Origin: an uncultured Actinomycetes bacterium
GTDB taxonomy: Bacteria; Actinomycetota; Thermoleophilia; Solirubrobacterales; Solirubrobacteraceae
Length of the DNA stretch: 5,784 nt
Direction of reading: 5' to 3'
Assembly (NCBI GenBank): GCA_937888775.1
Contig: CALAQT010000197.1
Coordinates: 1-5,784, forward strand
The translations under genes and the position numbers were made by a program. Position 1 is the first letter of the stretch. The number at the start of each line of letters is the position of its first letter. Below are positions 5,154 through 5,784 of this stretch, in pieces. A model generated the notes under the pieces. It made no database searches. It was not told where the DNA came from and saw only the letters and a program-made list of their open reading frames with translations.

Positions 5154-5630
5154 CTACGCGAGCACGGCCTCGATCGCCCCGACCACGCGTTCGTCCTCGG
5201 GCTCGACCGGCGGTCGAAAGCGCGCGACGACCTCCCCGGCCGGCGAGACGAGGAACTTCTCGAAGTTCCACTCGACCTCGCCCGCTCGACCGTCAGCGTC
5301 GGGTGTGGAGGTCAGCCATTCGTAGAGCGGATGGCGGCGCTGCCCGTTGACCTCGAGCTTCGCCGTCATCGGGAACGTCGCCCCGTACGTCGTCGAGCAG
5401 AACGTCTGGATCTCCTCGGGAGTGCCCGGCTCCTGCCCGGCGAACTGATTACAGGGAACGCCGAGGACCGTGAACGCGGCGCCGCCGTAGCGCTGCTGGA
5501 GGTGCTCGAGCCCTGCGTACTGCGGTGTCAGGCCGCACTTCGACGCGACGTTGACGACGAGCACGGCCCGATTCTCGAGGAGCGTGCGATCCAGCGGCTG
5601 GCCATCGATCGTAGTTAGGTTCCAGTCCAT
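5154..5630 (-). CDS. Glutathione peroxidase family protein (thioredoxin-type peroxidase)
   Basis: A 158-residue thioredoxin-fold peroxidase that reduces hydrogen peroxide and organic or lipid hydroperoxides to water or alcohols. The peroxidatic cysteine is Cys32 (NVASKCGLTPQY), a Cys rather than selenocysteine enzyme. The catalytic partners are Gln66 (FAGQEPG) and Trp121-Asn122 (WNFEKFLV); the PCNQF motif (59-63) is also present. Cys78 (TFCSTTYG) aligns with the resolving cysteine of yeast-type Gpx, so it probably forms a Cys32-Cys78 disulfide reduced by thioredoxin rather than glutathione. Many actinobacteria use mycothiol and lack glutathione, which fits. Length is standard and the protein is cytoplasmic. 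The ATG at 5628-5630 has AGGA seven bases upstream. The same bases also form a TAGGAT box, so a leaderless promoter is an alternative. It is the first gene of the minus-strand cluster. Confidence 0.95.
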   Translation of the reverse strand: MDWNLTTIDGQPLDRTLLENRAVLVVNVASKCGLTPQYAGLEHLQQRYGGAAFTVLGVPCNQFAGQEPGTPEEIQTFCSTTYGATFPMTAKLEVNGQRRHPLYEWLTSTPDADGRAGEVEWNFEKFLVSPAGEVVARFRPPVEPEDERVVGAIEAVLA

Positions 5631-5636
5631 GCGGCC

Positions 5637-5642
5637 ATCCTA
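5637..5642 (-). promoter_or_regulatory. Candidate -10 box (TAGGAT) or Shine-Dalgarno (AGGA) of the peroxidase gene
   Basis: On the minus strand TAGGAT ends exactly 6 nt before the peroxidase ATG, the same geometry as the TATCGT box before the SMP-30 gene. It could be a -10 element for a leaderless message. The embedded AGGA (5638-5641) could instead be a ribosome-binding site seven bases from the ATG. Both readings use the same bases and would exclude each other. No convincing -35 hexamer is seen. Confidence 0.35.
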
Positions 5643-5670
5643 ATGCAGACCGATCACTCGATTGAAACCC

Positions 5671-5784
5671 TCAGGTGCTCCCCGCTCCTGATCCGGCGCG
5701 CGAAGCTATGGACAAGGCCAGGTCGGACTGCTCATAGGCCATCCTGTTGTTGTCTCGACCGCCGCCGGGAGAGGGCCAAGACTG
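5671..5784 (-). other. Right-edge open frame, possible 3' end of a neighbouring gene
   Basis: On the minus strand a frame enters from the window edge and stays open for 37 codons to a TGA at 5671-5673, reading through DNNRMAYEQSDLALSIAS. Third-position G/C is moderate (about 73% by eye), lower than in the accepted genes. A weak imperfect hairpin (TCAGG at 5671-5675 with CCTGA at 5687-5691) overlaps the stop. On the plus strand an ATG at 5644 is also open to the edge, but it gives an Arg/Cys-rich sequence and lacks a good ribosome-binding site. The minus frame may be the tail of a gene beyond the window; I cannot identify it. Confidence 0.2.

Noticed and set aside
4559..5618. Plus-strand open frames opposite the reductase, small protein and peroxidase genes
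   Set aside because: Their products have Arg-rich composition and no domain features, while the opposite strand carries full catalytic motifs.
5633..5745. Nine-base direct repeat GGCCATCCT (5633-5641 and 5737-5745)
   Set aside because: It is too short to mean duplication, and the upstream copy is not followed by a supported gene.

Overview
This is a compact, GC-rich bacterial window. Coding frames show strong third-position G/C bias, short or overlapping intergenic spaces and GTG start use. The gene families (SMP-30 hydrolase, SRPBCC protein, secreted PQQ-like propeller, NADPH aldo/keto reductase, glutathione peroxidase) fit an actinobacterium, perhaps a soil member of Thermoleophilia/Solirubrobacterales. 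That placement is inferred from composition and family flavour; there is no rRNA or marker gene here.

Layout. Bases 1-423 hold no gene I can support, only weak hairpins and a doubtful relic-like reading frame. An SMP-30/gluconolactonase-type hydrolase (424-1326, minus) is divergent from an SRPBCC (polyketide cyclase/START-like) protein (1536-1994, plus). The 209-bp space between them carries a long inverted repeat. After the SRPBCC gene come a strong hairpin without a U-tract and a start-less stretch with coding-like composition (2017-2181), probably a gene relic. It runs into the 3' end of a convergent secreted or membrane-anchored beta-propeller gene (2159-3748, minus).

The right half is a minus-strand cluster, read right to left: glutathione peroxidase (5154-5630), a 72-residue unknown protein starting 2 nt after it, an aldo/keto reductase joined by an ATGA stop/start overlap, a doubtful 54-residue ORF, and the propeller gene, which has its own strong Shine-Dalgarno. 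Peroxidase plus aldo/keto reductase makes chemical sense: one reduces (lipid) hydroperoxides, the other the carbonyls derived from them. The small protein locked between them is the most interesting unknown.

I found no mobile element, CRISPR array, tRNA or rRNA, and no clear novel multi-gene system. The best leads are the small protein inside the peroxidase/reductase operon, the start-less coding-like fragment, a hairpin abutting the propeller gene's ribosome-binding site, and TANNNT boxes placed as for leaderless transcription at two starts.
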